Origin: Natronoarchaeum rubrum
GTDB lineage: Archaea > Halobacteriota > Halobacteria > Halobacteriales > Natronoarchaeaceae
Direction: 5' to 3'
DNA length: 64,000 nucleotides
Assembly: GCF_024494695.1 (NCBI RefSeq)
Contig: NZ_JANHDP010000002.1
Span: 620,001-684,000 of the forward strand
Numbering within the stretch: position 1 is the stretch's first letter; every line of letters starts with the position of its first letter. The notes below the pieces were generated by a model. It was given only the letters and a program-made list of their open reading frames with translations, ran no database searches and was not told the DNA's origin. The position numbers were made by a program, and so were the translations under genes. Below are positions 50,722 through 60,268 of the stretch, one piece after another.

Positions 50722-51504
50722 TCAGCCGAGTTCATCGAGTTTGTTCCGGAGCGTCGTGCTGATCGCTCCGATGTCGCCGCCGATGCGAACGATCTGGTAG
50801 CCGGCGTCGGCCGCCTCCCGAGCGGCGGTCACGTCGTTCCGGATGCGACCGATCGGAACGTCGGCCGCCAGGCAGGCCTCGAGGGTGCGATCGATCGCGG
50901 CCTCGACGGCTTCTTCGTTCTTTTCGAGCGGCTCCCCTTCGGACATCGACATCGCGAGGTCGGCCGGGCCGACGAACGCGAAGCCGAGTTCGGGCACCGC
51001 GAGGATCTCCTCGATGTTCTCGACGGCGCGCTCGTTCTCGATCATCGTGCCGACGAGGACCTCGGCGTCCTCGCCGCCGACGTGACTGTCGACGTAGCCC
51101 GCCCACTGGCTCGTCCGTCCGATGCCGACCCCCCTGTCGCCGACGTCGCCGCCGTACGAGAAGTGCGCCGCCTCGACGGCTCGCTGCAACTCGTCGGCCG
51201 TTTCGATTCGGGGCAGAAGGATCGTGCGGACGCCGGCGTCGAGCGCCTTCCGGACGAGCGGGGGCTCGGGCGACGGGAGCCGAACCAGCAGTTCGACGTC
51301 GCCCGCCTCCGCGGCGCGGGTCAGCTCCTCGAAGACGGTGCTGTCGTAGGGGCTCGGTCCGCCGTGCTCGAAGTCGAGCCAGACGAAGTCGAGCCCGATG
51401 TTGCCCAACGTCTCGACCACCGTCGGCGAAAACGTCGCACAGCTCGCGCCGAAGATCGTCTCGCCGCGCTCGATCGCCCGGCGGAACTCGTTTTCGGTCC
51501 TCAC
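50722..51504 (-). CDS. HpcH/HpaI-family class II aldolase
   Basis: A 260-residue TIM-barrel aldolase acting on 2-oxo-acid products such as 2-keto-3-deoxy sugar acids. LDFVWLDFEHGGPSPYD is the metal/substrate segment, LVRLPSPEPPLVRKALDAGVRTILLPRIE holds the Arg, and GTMIENERAVENIEEIL and AFVGPADLAMSMSE give the metal Glu and Asp. GTG 51504 overlaps the stop of the dehydrogenase gene, so they are coupled. It likely cleaves a product of, or gives substrate to, the dehydrogenase (for example pyruvate or a hydroxy-acid pair). Confidence 0.9.
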   Translation of the reverse strand: MRTENEFRRAIERGETIFGASCATFSPTVVETLGNIGLDFVWLDFEHGGPSPYDSTVFEELTRAAEAGDVELLVRLPSPEPPLVRKALDAGVRTILLPRIETADELQRAVEAAHFSYGGDVGDRGVGIGRTSQWAGYVDSHVGGEDAEVLVGTMIENERAVENIEEILAVPELGFAFVGPADLAMSMSEGEPLEKNEEAVEAAIDRTLEACLAADVPIGRIRNDVTAAREAADAGYQIVRIGGDIGAISTTLRNKLDELG

Positions 51505-52478
51505 GGCGTCACCTCTCGGTCGATGGCGTCCCCGTTTACCGTCGACTCGGGAAGGCCGCCCTCGTAGACCGTACGAACGTTCGCCGCCGCCCGTCGACTC
51601 ATGCGTTCCAGGGCCTGTTCGGTCACGCCGCCGACGTGGGGGGTCAGGAGCACATCGTCGCGATCGAGGATCGGGTTGTCCGCGTCCGGCGGCTCCGACT
51701 GGAAGTTGTCGAGGCCGGCGCCACCGACGACGCCGCCCTCGAGCGCCTCGACGAGCGCCGGTTCGTCGACGATCCCGCCGCGCGACGTGTTGAGGAGAAC
51801 GCCGCGCTCGCCGAGTGCCGCCAGTTCCGCGGTCGAGATCGCGTGTCGCGTCCCCTCGACCAGCGGGACGTGGATGCTCACCGCGTCCGATCGATCGCAG
51901 AGATCGACGAGGTCGTCGACCCGGACCACGTCGTCCGGAAAGTCCTCGTCGGCCTGGTGCGGATCGTACGCGAGGATCTGCTGTCCGATTCCGCGGGCGA
52001 TCGTCGCCGTCTCGCGGGCGATGGAGCCGTACCCCATCAGCCCGAGGGAGTCCCCGGCGAGTTCGCGCCCCGCGAACGCGTGTCGCTCCCAGCCGCCCTC
52101 GCGGACGTGTCTGTCGGCCGTGCGGAGGTTCCGCCGGACGCCGAACAGGAGCGCGATCGCGTGTTCGGCGACCGATCGCGCGTTGACGCCGGGCGTGTTA
52201 CAGACGACGACGTTCCGGCGCGAGGCCGCCGCCACGTCCACGTTGTCGAGCCCGCTCCCGTGTTTCGCGATCACCTGGAGCCGATCCGCTCGATCGATGA
52301 CGCCGGCATCGATCGTCGCGGTCCTGACGACGACGGCGTCGTACCGGCCGATGTCGTCCAGCGCGGCGCCGCGACTGTCGTACTCGTCCATGCTCGTACA
52401 CCGGGCGAACTCCGCGATCGACGCCGGACCCGACGGATCGATTCGCTCCGGGAGAAGCACCTCCCACCGTTCAGCCAT
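51501..52478 (-). CDS. D-2-hydroxyacid dehydrogenase
   Basis: A 325-residue NAD-dependent D-isomer 2-hydroxyacid dehydrogenase of the SerA-like type. LQVIAKHGSGLDNVDVAAASRRNVVVCNTPG, the Rossmann site GLMGYGSIARETATIAR, the catalytic Arg in LLNTSRGGIVDEPALVEAL and His in LLTPHVGGVTEQ are present. It may reduce glyoxylate, hydroxypyruvate or 2-ketogluconate. It forms an operon with the HpcH aldolase. It is divergent from glpK, and the shared 349-nt region holds both promoters. Confidence 0.92.
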   Translation of the reverse strand: MAERWEVLLPERIDPSGPASIAEFARCTSMDEYDSRGAALDDIGRYDAVVVRTATIDAGVIDRADRLQVIAKHGSGLDNVDVAAASRRNVVVCNTPGVNARSVAEHAIALLFGVRRNLRTADRHVREGGWERHAFAGRELAGDSLGLMGYGSIARETATIARGIGQQILAYDPHQADEDFPDDVVRVDDLVDLCDRSDAVSIHVPLVEGTRHAISTAELAALGERGVLLNTSRGGIVDEPALVEALEGGVVGGAGLDNFQSEPPDADNPILDRDDVLLTPHVGGVTEQALERMSRRAAANVRTVYEGGLPESTVNGDAIDREVTP

Positions 52479-52827
52479 ATGGTAGCATCCGGCACGAAAG
52501 GACAAAAGCGTACACCCCGGTTGTGCGGAACGGGAACGGTGGGGAGAGCAGTGCCCCCAACCACACGCACAGACACCTCGTGGAGTACCGACGGATCTGT
52601 CTGTCGACGTCCGAACGAACGGCGACAGGGCCGTTGCTGCTCCCACCGAGTTCCGAACGCCCCGTCTGACGAGTCAGTCGATGGGATTCGGCACCGCTCC
52701 GTCGGTGGGTTGATGAATAATTTTAAGCCGCGTGTGACAGATATACACATCCACGCCACATCCGCGACCGTTGCTCGAACGGCCGCCGAGCACCGCGGAC
52801 GGAACAGGTGACAGGGGGTATCTAGCA
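52479..52827. promoter_or_regulatory. Divergent promoter region of glpK and the dehydrogenase operon
   Basis: No gene is supported. On the glpK side TGATGAATAATTTTAAG (52711-52727) is a good TATA region about 100 nt before the ATG, leaving a leader of about 75 nt. On the other side a Cys/Thr-poor AT patch (GACAAAAGCG) lies close to the dehydrogenase ATG at 52478. Confidence 0.55.
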
Positions 52828-54363
52828 ATGTCAACACAGAATACGTACGTCGGTGCGATCGATCAGGGGACGACCGGAACGCGCTTCATGGTGTTCGACC
52901 GCGAGGGGACGGTCGTCACGAGCGCGTACGAGAAGCACGAACAGATCTACCCGGAACCGGGGTGGGTCGAACACGATCCCCGCGAGATCTGGGAGAAGAC
53001 GAAGCGGGTGATCCAGGACGCACTGCAGAAAAAGGATCTCGACGCCGAACAGCTCGCGGCGATCGGCGTCACCAACCAGCGCGAGACGACCGTCCTGTGG
53101 GAGCGAGATACGGGCGAGCCGATTCACAACGCGATCGTCTGGCAGGACCGGCGGACAACCGATCGGATCGACGAACTCGAGGCGGAGGGGAAGATCGAGG
53201 AGATCCGCGCGAAGACGGGACTGGAGGCGGACGCGTACTTCTCGGCGACCAAGGTCGAGTGGCTGCTCGACAACGCCGCACCCGTCAAGACGCAGCGCGC
53301 ACGACCGGCGTCGTACCGCGAACGAGCCGCCGACGGGGAGATCTGCTTCGGAACGATCGACGCCTGGGTGATCTACAACCTCACCGGCGCGCACGTCACC
53401 GAGGTCACGAACGCCTCGCGGACGATGCTGTACAACATCCACGACCTCGAGTGGGACGACGAACTCTTAGAGGAGTTCGGCGTTCCCGAGGAGATGCTGC
53501 CGGAGGTACGACCCTCCAGCGACGACGAGTTCTACGGTCACACCGATTCCGACGGCTTCCTCGGCGCCGAGATCCCCGTCGCCGGAGCGCTGGGCGACCA
53601 GCAGGCGGCGCTGTTCGGCCAGACCTGCTTCGACGCGGGCGACGCGAAAAACACCTACGGGACCGGGTCGTTCTTCCTCACGAACACCGGCAACGAGGCC
53701 GTCGAGAGCGACCACGGCCTGCTGACGACGATCGGCTTCCAGCGCTCGGGCGAGCCCGTCCAGTACGCGCTTGAGGGAGCGATCTTCGTGACGGGGGCGG
53801 CCATCGAGTGGCTCGAGGACGTCGAGTTGATCGACGACGCCGCCGAGACGGAGGATCTGGCGAGAAGCGTCGACTCGACGGACGGCGTCTACCTCGTGCC
53901 GGCGTTCACGGGGCTGGGCGCGCCCCACTGGGACGGCCGCGCGCGAGGGGCCATCCTCGGCATGACGCGCGGCACGCGACGGGAGCACATCGTCCGGGCG
54001 ACTCTGGAGTCGATCGCCTTCCAGACGCTCGACGTCGCCGAGGCGATGGAGGCCGACACCGGGCTCGAGATCACCAGCCTGAAAGTCGACGGCGGCGCGG
54101 TGAAGAACAACTTCCTCTGCCAGCAGCAGGCCGACATCATCGGCGCCGAGATCGTTCGTCCCGAAGTCGACGAGACCACGGCGCTCGGATCGGCCTACGC
54201 GGCCGGACTCGCAGTCGGGTACTGGGATACCGTCGACGAACTCCGGGAGAACTGGCGGGTCGATCGCGAGTTCACGCCCGAGGAGACCGACGACGTCGAC
54301 GAACGCCACGAGCGATGGACCGAAGCGATCGAACGGGCCCGCGACTGGGCCCGGGAGGAGTGA
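52828..54363 (+). CDS. glpK: Glycerol kinase
   Basis: A 511-residue FGGY kinase that makes glycerol 3-phosphate, the main carbon entry in hypersaline water. GAIDQGTTGTRFMVFD is the phosphate-1 motif, ITNQRETT-type GVTNQRETTVLWE the substrate loop, GALGDQQAALFGQTCFDAG and NTYGTGSFFLTNTG are the ATP site, and GLGAPHWDGRARGAILGMTRG completes the hallmark set. It is intact. In the same cluster lies the GlpA-like oxidoreductase (5.5 kb upstream), and the usual glpA-glpB-glpC operon is not next to it. Confidence 0.97.
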   Translation: MSTQNTYVGAIDQGTTGTRFMVFDREGTVVTSAYEKHEQIYPEPGWVEHDPREIWEKTKRVIQDALQKKDLDAEQLAAIGVTNQRETTVLWERDTGEPIHNAIVWQDRRTTDRIDELEAEGKIEEIRAKTGLEADAYFSATKVEWLLDNAAPVKTQRARPASYRERAADGEICFGTIDAWVIYNLTGAHVTEVTNASRTMLYNIHDLEWDDELLEEFGVPEEMLPEVRPSSDDEFYGHTDSDGFLGAEIPVAGALGDQQAALFGQTCFDAGDAKNTYGTGSFFLTNTGNEAVESDHGLLTTIGFQRSGEPVQYALEGAIFVTGAAIEWLEDVELIDDAAETEDLARSVDSTDGVYLVPAFTGLGAPHWDGRARGAILGMTRGTRREHIVRATLESIAFQTLDVAEAMEADTGLEITSLKVDGGAVKNNFLCQQQADIIGAEIVRPEVDETTALGSAYAAGLAVGYWDTVDELRENWRVDREFTPEETDDVDERHERWTEAIERARDWAREE

Positions 54364-54517
54364 ACCGGCCGTCGAATACGACTTCGCCCGGCAGTCGCCG
54401 CCGTCCGCACCGGGGCGCTCGGCACCGTACCCGCCTTACCGCCGGCGTTAGGGGTGGTTCGTCACAAAACGACCGTTCGTCGCCAAAAGTATTGATACCG
54501 TAGCACATACACGACGC

Positions 54518-55888
54518 ATGGACAGGATAGCGTTCGGTACCGACGGCTGGCGCGCGACGCTCGACACGTTCACCGAGCGACGAGTCCGCATCGTGGCGCA
54601 GGCGGCGGCCTCGTACTTCGACGGACGCGACGCGGAGACGGTCGGCGTGGGATACGATGCCCGCGAAACGTCGCCCGGGTTCGCCGACGCGATCACCGAC
54701 GTGCTGACCGACAATGGACTCGACGTCGTCGTCAGCGAGCGGGACTGCCCGACGCCGGTGCTGGCGTGGACGCTTCGCGACCGCAATCTCGACGGCGGCA
54801 TCGTGGTGACCGCGAGCCACAACCCACCCGAGTACAACGGCGTGAAGTTCCTCTCGCCGGACGGCTCGCCGGCGACCGAGGACATCACCGACCGCCTGGA
54901 GGAGCTGCTTGCCGAACCGGAGAGCCTTCCGGCCGACCAGCGCGGCGACGTCACCGAAGAGCCGCTCGTCCCCGAGTACATCCAGCACGCGTTGGCGTTC
55001 GCGGACGCCGACCTCGACGGGCTCTCGGTCGCGTACGATGCGATGTACGGCAGCGGCCGCGGCGTCACCGACGAGCTACTCGAAGCGGCGGGCGCAGACG
55101 TGCGCGGCCGCCGGTGCGAGCTGGACCCCACGTTCGGCGGCGGGTCGCCCGAACCGACGGCCGAGAAACTTGAGGGGCTCGTCGAACGCGTCACGGACGG
55201 CGACGCCGACCTCGGCGTCGCGAACGACGGCGACGCGGACCGCATCGCCGTCGTCACGCCGGAGCGGGGCTACCTCGATCCGAATCTCCTCTTCGCCGCG
55301 CTCTACGAGTACCTGCTCGAGTCGGGGAGCGGCCCCGCGGTGCGGACCGTCTCGACCACGTTCCTGATCGACAAGGTCGCGGCGGCCCACGGCGAGGAGG
55401 TCGTGGAGGTCCCGGTCGGGTTCAAGTGGGTCGCGAGAGGCATGCGGGAGGCGGACGCGCTCTGTGGCGGCGAGGAGTCCGGCGGGTTCGGCATCACGCG
55501 ACACCTGCGGAACAAGGACGGCGTGCTCCTCGCGCTGGTGATCGCCGCCGCGCACGCCGACCGATCGCTCGACGAGCGCGTCGATGCGATCCTCGACGAA
55601 CACGGAGCGATCTACCAGGATCGGGTCAGCGTCGACTGTCCGGACGATCGAAAAGCGGCCGTCATCGAGGAACTGGACGGAGCGCTGCCCGGGACCATCG
55701 CCGGACGGCCGGTCGAGCGCGTCGGGACGAAAGACGGGTTCAAGATCTTCCTCGACGACGGGACGTGGCTGCTGATGCGTCCCTCGGGGACCGAACCGAA
55801 ACTGCGGATCTACGCGGAAGCCGACAGCGAGGATCGGATCGGCGAGTTGCTCGACGCCGGACGAAACGTGGTCGAACCGCTCGTGTAA
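54518..55888 (+). CDS. Phosphohexomutase (PGM/PMM/GlmM family)
   Basis: A 456-residue alpha-D-phosphohexomutase. Phosphoserine is Ser100 in TASHNPPEYNG, the Mg loop is DGDADR (237-242), substrate loop CGGEESGGFGI and phosphate loop MRPSGTEPKLRIYAEA are present, so it is catalytically complete. It would interconvert glucose, mannose or glucosamine 1- and 6-phosphates, feeding the nucleotidyltransferase next door and the glycan operon. TATA-like AAAAGTATTGATA (54484-54496) about 25 nt upstream of the ATG fits a leaderless mRNA. Confidence 0.93.
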   Translation: MDRIAFGTDGWRATLDTFTERRVRIVAQAAASYFDGRDAETVGVGYDARETSPGFADAITDVLTDNGLDVVVSERDCPTPVLAWTLRDRNLDGGIVVTASHNPPEYNGVKFLSPDGSPATEDITDRLEELLAEPESLPADQRGDVTEEPLVPEYIQHALAFADADLDGLSVAYDAMYGSGRGVTDELLEAAGADVRGRRCELDPTFGGGSPEPTAEKLEGLVERVTDGDADLGVANDGDADRIAVVTPERGYLDPNLLFAALYEYLLESGSGPAVRTVSTTFLIDKVAAAHGEEVVEVPVGFKWVARGMREADALCGGEESGGFGITRHLRNKDGVLLALVIAAAHADRSLDERVDAILDEHGAIYQDRVSVDCPDDRKAAVIEELDGALPGTIAGRPVERVGTKDGFKIFLDDGTWLLMRPSGTEPKLRIYAEADSEDRIGELLDAGRNVVEPLV

Positions 55889-56010
55889 ACGCCGGCCTCT
55901 GCGCTCGCACGCCGGCGGCTCCGCTCGCACGATGTCGACGGCGATCGGTCACCGCCGGTCGCAGGGTCGAAACACTGCGATCGCCCGTCGCCCGATCGAT
56001 CGCGAGCCGT

Positions 56011-56967
56011 TCAGTCGATCGTAGGAACCTCGGTCATCAGGGCGCCCGAGATGTCGAGATCCTCGATCTCGACGTCCTCGCCGACGATCGTCTCCTCGAG
56101 GTCGCAGTTGCGGACTTCGGCGTTCGGGAACACGATCGCCGTGTCGAGGCTCGCGTCGATCACCTCCGAACCCTCCATCACGTGGACGGTGTCCCCGATC
56201 TCGGAGTTCTCGACGGTCGCGTCGGGGTGGATCAACGACTCGCCCTCCAGCTCCCAGTCGACGGTCTCGAAGTACGAGTCGGGGGTACCGATGTCGAACC
56301 ACGTGTCCTCGAACGTGAACGCGTACACCGGTTCTTCGGACTGGAGCCACTCGATGTACCAGCCCGGCTCGTCGGGGTTGTTCTCCTCGGAGAGATACTC
56401 CGAGAAGCGCACCGAGTCCGCGGGGAACGCGTAGCACGCGATCGAAACGAGCGTGCTGTTGGGCTCGTCTGGCTTCTCCTGGAACTCGACGACGCGCTCG
56501 CCGTCGAGTTCGACCAGTCCGTAGGACTTGGCTTTCTCCTTGCTGCCGACGTCGTACGCGGCGAGCGCCGGCGCCCCCTTCTCCTCGTAGTAGTCGAGGA
56601 AGTCCGAGATGTCGAACCCGACGAGGTTGTCGCCCGCGATGACGAACAGCTCGTCGTCGATCCCCTCGCGGTCGACGAGCTGGGCCAGCGCGCCGACGAC
56701 GCCGAACTTCTCGTCTTCGTCGCTGGTCTTCTCGACCGACAGTTGCGTCTTCTCGTACCCCTTCTCTTCGACGTGCGCCTCGAAGACGTCGGCGAAGGCC
56801 TCGTTGGTGCTCACGTAGGTGGTGTCGATGCGATCGTCGTTCTCCAGTGCTCGCAGGATCCGGTCGATGACGGTCGTCTCGCCGACCGGCAGGAGCATCT
56901 TCGGACGATGCCGGGTGATCGGCCACAGTCGTGTTGCGTACCCCCCAGCCAGTACTACTGCCTCCAT
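56011..56967 (-). CDS. Glucose-1-phosphate-type nucleotidyltransferase
   Basis: A 318-residue sugar nucleotidyltransferase. AVVLAGGYATRLWPITRHRPKMLLPVG is the NTP-binding signature (with G-G-x-x-T-R-L). VIAGDNLVGFD supplies the metal Asp. A C-terminal left-handed beta-helix-like tail (VENSEIGDTVHV, AEVRNCDLEETIVG) is also present. It makes an activated sugar such as UDP- or dTDP-glucose from sugar 1-phosphate. It converges with the phosphomutase gene, which would supply its substrate. Confidence 0.92.
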   Translation of the reverse strand: MEAVVLAGGYATRLWPITRHRPKMLLPVGETTVIDRILRALENDDRIDTTYVSTNEAFADVFEAHVEEKGYEKTQLSVEKTSDEDEKFGVVGALAQLVDREGIDDELFVIAGDNLVGFDISDFLDYYEEKGAPALAAYDVGSKEKAKSYGLVELDGERVVEFQEKPDEPNSTLVSIACYAFPADSVRFSEYLSEENNPDEPGWYIEWLQSEEPVYAFTFEDTWFDIGTPDSYFETVDWELEGESLIHPDATVENSEIGDTVHVMEGSEVIDASLDTAIVFPNAEVRNCDLEETIVGEDVEIEDLDISGALMTEVPTID

Positions 56968-57866
56968 ACGAAATAATCATCGTCAATAGTGATAATTATG
57001 ACGGGGTCGTGAAGTACTGTCAAGTGATCAGCAATCGGGAGCGCGTATACTCGGGCCGCCAGAACGACGCCTGCTCCGCGGGATCCGACGCGCGCTCGAT
57101 GAATCCCGGACATCGAACCGGCGAGTTCCTCCGGACCGGTCCGGCTCACGACAGAACAGTTCCAGCGTATCGCCGACCCGGTTGATGCAACAGCCTGATA
57201 GAGTTCCGGCATCAGTCGAGATCTACCGATGAGAGGAGCTAACCGGTATCCGAAGCGTTCGATCCACTATCTATCTCTCAGCTCCTGCACCTCGGGCATC
57301 CCCCGAACTCCCGAATATCGAGTTCCTTAGGATCGGCGTTGCGACAGATAATTACCAAATTAGCATACTACAAATCAATATTATACTATGAGGACTTGCC
57401 ACCACTGTTCGAAAACGCCTATAATCTCCCTCCCAAATAATTTCAATATATAAAACAAGAATGAAATCATATAGTGTTCAAAAGAATTGATGTAAGGCCT
57501 AAATTCCACTATTATATAAAATTCTTTGTGGGACACCAATGGGGATGGGGAACTGGTGCCAGAGAGACACCATGACAAAATAAATAGGGTTCTTTTGATT
57601 GATTCCAAATATGAAGTAAAGGAGCAGGTCCTGACCTTCTCCCAGTACAGTTTGATGGGTTCCTGATTGCGCTTCTACTCGAGAAATATCTGGCCAGAAT
57701 AGACCTACCAACTCTCCACTAGTTCTATCCTCTAGTTATAATCCCTCAAAATTAATTTGAATAATGTTTCCAGAAACGGTATGGGAACACCAAGGGCAAC
57801 AGGATGGCCAGTGGTGCGTGATCGAGAATGTCGCCGTGACTACGAGGACGTTCCCAGCAAGTCGAA

Positions 57867-57888
57867 CGGGCACGATGGGATTCGAACC
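57867..57888 (-). repeat. tRNA 3'-end-like segment (putative att site)
   Basis: Read on the minus strand, 22 nt (GGTTCGAATCCCATCG then TGCCCG) look like the T-arm loop, T-stem 3' strand and acceptor 3' strand of a tRNA (with a T-loop TTCGAAT). The 5' half of the T-stem (expected ATGGG) and all upstream tRNA are absent, which is how an att copy of a tRNA 3' end looks. It lies 222 nt before the recombinase gene. Confidence 0.55.
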
Positions 57889-57936
57889 TGGTGCAAACGC
57901 TCACTATCGCTCGCATTTGCGTGATTCGAATCCCAC
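57874..57936. repeat. Large imperfect hairpin next to the att-like site
   Basis: TGGGATTCGAA (57876-57886) and its complement TTCGAATCCCA (57925-57935) bracket a second stem made of GCAAACGC and GCATTTGC around a CTCACTATCGCTC loop. One mismatch is present in the inner stem. It overlaps the tRNA-like piece and could be a recombination or replication signal. Confidence 0.55.
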
Positions 57937-58064
57937 ACGGTCAGCTGTTCGTTCGTCACGTCGGTTCCTCACAGAATAGCGGGCGCGACGGGGTCCGTAC
58001 GCCTCGCGGAGATAGTTGGCAAGCTATCCCGATTTCCGGGGTCTGAGCGGAAACGGCGCCGCTC

Positions 58065-58110
58065 GCGCCAATTGATTGGCGCCGTCGTGCGGTTCGCCGG
58101 AAAGCGAACC
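58065..58110. promoter_or_regulatory. Two inverted repeats in front of the recombinase start
   Basis: GCGCCAAT-TG-ATTGGCGC occupies 58065-58082, and GGTTCGC-CGGAAA-GCGAACC occupies 58091-58110, ending directly at the ATG at 58111. The first may be an operator or arm-type binding site, the second a translation-controlling hairpin. Both are perfect. Confidence 0.6.
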
Positions 58111-59121
58111 ATGAACCTGGAACCCATCGATCCCGAGACCGCGCTCGACCTGTACCTGGCGGGAAAAGAGACCGAAGCCGCGACGGCCACGATCAACTCT
58201 CACCGCTCGCGACTGAGTTTCTTCGTCGAGTGGTGCGACAAGCGAGACATCGAGACCCTGAACGAGCTGACCGGGCGGCGACTCCACGAGTACCGGCTCT
58301 GGCGGCGCAACGTCGGCGAGCTCGCGCCGGCCAGCGAGAAAACGCAGATGGACACGCTGCGCGTCTTCGTCCGGTGGCTGGAGTCAATCGACGGCGTCGA
58401 GCAGGACCTCCACGTCAAGGTCCGCTCGCCGAACATCACGGCGGACCAGAACACCAGGGAGGTGATGCTCGACGCCGATGACGCCGAGTCGATGCTGGAG
58501 TACCTCGAACGGTACGAGTACGCGTCGCGCCGCCACGTGACGGTCTCGCTCCTCTGGCACACGATGATGCGGATCGGCGCCGCCCACGCGCTGGACGTCG
58601 AGGACTACGACCCGGAGGGGCAGTGCTTGGAGATTAGGCACCGGCCGGATACCGGGACGCCGATCAAGAACCAGTGGAAAGGCCAGCGGACGATCGCACT
58701 CTCCGGCGAGGTGTGCCTAGTGCTCGACGACTGGCTGCGGGATCGGCGCCCCGACGTGACCGACGACCACGGTCGGCGCCCGCTCCTGGCGACGAGTCAC
58801 GGCCGGTTATCGAAGTCCACGCTTCGGAAGTACTGGTACCAGAGTACGCGCCCCTGCGTCTACGGTGACGGGTGTCCGCACGACCGAGATCCGGACGAGT
58901 GCGAGGCTACAGATCACGGTACTGCCGGCAAATGTCCGTCGAGCGTCAGCCCGCACGCCTTCCGACGCGGATCGATCACTCGGCATCTGAACAGCGACGT
59001 GCCGGAGACGGCTGTGGGTGATCGGGCGAACGTCAGTCAGGACGTCTTGGAGCAGCACTACGATCAGCGGTCAGAGAGGGAGAAGATGGAGCAGCGGCGG
59101 CAGTACTTAGATAATATCTGA
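58111..59121 (+). CDS. Tyrosine recombinase / integrase
   Basis: A 336-residue site-specific recombinase. The N-terminal SAM-like DNA-binding domain covers residues 1-110. The catalytic tetrad is Arg154 (MMRIGAAHAL), His282 (SPHAFRRGSIT), Arg285 and nucleophile Tyr317 (LEQHYDQR). An insertion at residues 249-275 has four Cys (Cys249, 255, 264, 275), with His256 and His269, and may bind zinc. This is typical of haloarchaeal XerC/D-like integrases. ATG 58111 follows two hairpins. It lies beside a tRNA-like att segment, so it likely integrates the downstream island. Confidence 0.94.
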   Translation: MNLEPIDPETALDLYLAGKETEAATATINSHRSRLSFFVEWCDKRDIETLNELTGRRLHEYRLWRRNVGELAPASEKTQMDTLRVFVRWLESIDGVEQDLHVKVRSPNITADQNTREVMLDADDAESMLEYLERYEYASRRHVTVSLLWHTMMRIGAAHALDVEDYDPEGQCLEIRHRPDTGTPIKNQWKGQRTIALSGEVCLVLDDWLRDRRPDVTDDHGRRPLLATSHGRLSKSTLRKYWYQSTRPCVYGDGCPHDRDPDECEATDHGTAGKCPSSVSPHAFRRGSITRHLNSDVPETAVGDRANVSQDVLEQHYDQRSEREKMEQRRQYLDNI

Positions 59122-59219
59122 GAAGTCGATCGGATTCTTCCCGATCGGCCTGTGATGATCAGAGATACCATCTCCTTAGAAACCACACGTATATCGGCGT
59201 CCACAGCCTTAGATTGTGA

Positions 59220-60122
59220 TTATTGCTCCCAACGTACAAGCCTCCCATCATCGTCCCGAACCAGCGGTCCAAGTGGATCGGGTTGTTCACTCGAAAGATA
59301 CTCGGTGAACTCCTTCTGAAAGTCTTGAGGCGGCGAATCCCATAGGTCAACCGCATAATCGACAAGCTCCTCGACAATCGCATACTCCCGATCAAGACCA
59401 GAGGTGACACCATAAAATGCTGTGCTCGCCATCTCACGCAGCAGCAATACTGGTCTCCAACAAAACATACAGTCATGATAGTCCGGGCCGATCAGAATAC
59501 CGCGATCCGAGTGCTGTGGACAGACCGTCGTATCAAGACTACCGATGTTACGAAGGTCGATATCGAACGGAGGTTCGTCTTTGAGGTCCACTACGAAGTA
59601 GCCCCCATAGATAGCCGTGTCGGCTTTTGAGTCATCCCGGTAGAGAAATGCGGAATTGAGCATCCGTTCCTTGTACCGGCCCGTATGAGTGTGTCCGCAA
59701 AAATAAGTCCGTCCGCAGAAATGATCGATCATCTGTTTCTTTTCTACATGAGTGACAAGGATATCGTCATCACTGACTACGCCCGGATCTTGGGTGAAAC
59801 GCTGACCGTCAACGGTGATATGGCCCTCTGTGGGGATATGTATCCCAATATTGAATTCATAATCAAGATCACCGTAGTAGTCTCGATTGCCGTATACGTA
59901 GAGCAGACCATGCTTCGCTCGACCCGCAAGTTTCTCGAGATACGGCTCTACTGCTTGCAGTTGCTCAACTCCAACATCTCGACCCTCGTTATGGGCATTC
60001 GAAAAGTCTCCAACGTGGACCACAAAATCAAACTCTTCGCCTTCCGTACCCGAGACCACCCGCTCCAGCGATTCGGTGTTCCCGTGATTGTCTCCCATCA
60101 CCAGAAACCGGTGTCTTGTCAT
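59220..60122 (-). CDS. Calcineurin-like metallophosphoesterase
   Basis: A 300-residue phosphoesterase with all metal motifs: FLVMGDNHGN (D-x-H), VVHVGDFSNAHNE, YVYGNRDYYGD, LVTHV and FCGHTHTGRY. After the catalytic domain (residues 1-170) there is a C-terminal domain with CPQHS and CMFCW, where three Cys and His could bind a structural metal. It belongs to the island and is on the minus strand. In such contexts metallophosphoesterases act in anti-phage systems by cutting nucleic acids or nucleotides, which is inference. ATG 60122 is the first start that keeps the catalytic strand; ATG 60146 would add 8 residues. Confidence 0.88.
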   Translation of the reverse strand: MTRHRFLVMGDNHGNTESLERVVSGTEGEEFDFVVHVGDFSNAHNEGRDVGVEQLQAVEPYLEKLAGRAKHGLLYVYGNRDYYGDLDYEFNIGIHIPTEGHITVDGQRFTQDPGVVSDDDILVTHVEKKQMIDHFCGRTYFCGHTHTGRYKERMLNSAFLYRDDSKADTAIYGGYFVVDLKDEPPFDIDLRNIGSLDTTVCPQHSDRGILIGPDYHDCMFCWRPVLLLREMASTAFYGVTSGLDREYAIVEELVDYAVDLWDSPPQDFQKEFTEYLSSEQPDPLGPLVRDDDGRLVRWEQ

Positions 60123-60268
60123 ACTCACTAGTTCGATTCCTGGCATATGAATGCGCCGTCGCCCCCCTGAAACCATCGCGGGCACAAATAATGTGTCGCC
60201 AGAGCTCTGGCTCTCCCTCTTAGTGTTACCTCAGCGTAGAGCTTTTCGCTAAAAGCCGTATGGAACCT

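Larger units (their letters stand above)
56968..58110. other. AT-rich intergenic region before the island
   Basis: No gene is supported. The segment from about 57240 to 57770 is much poorer in G+C than its neighbours (runs such as TATTATATAAAATTC), and the few short frames there lack acidic composition. It probably is foreign or decayed DNA. The right part holds a tRNA-3'-end-like segment and two hairpins in front of the recombinase gene. Confidence 0.5.

Noticed and set aside
57381..57711. Two AT-rich minus-strand frames of 70-75 residues
   Set aside because: They lack acidic composition, start context and homology clues; open frames are expected by chance in this short AT-rich tract only weakly, but nothing supports translation.
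57867..57941. A complete tRNA gene around the two GATTCGAA-like motifs
   Set aside because: The T-stem 5' strand, anticodon and D arms are absent; only a 3'-end-like piece and a palindromic partner are present, so no tRNA gene is called.
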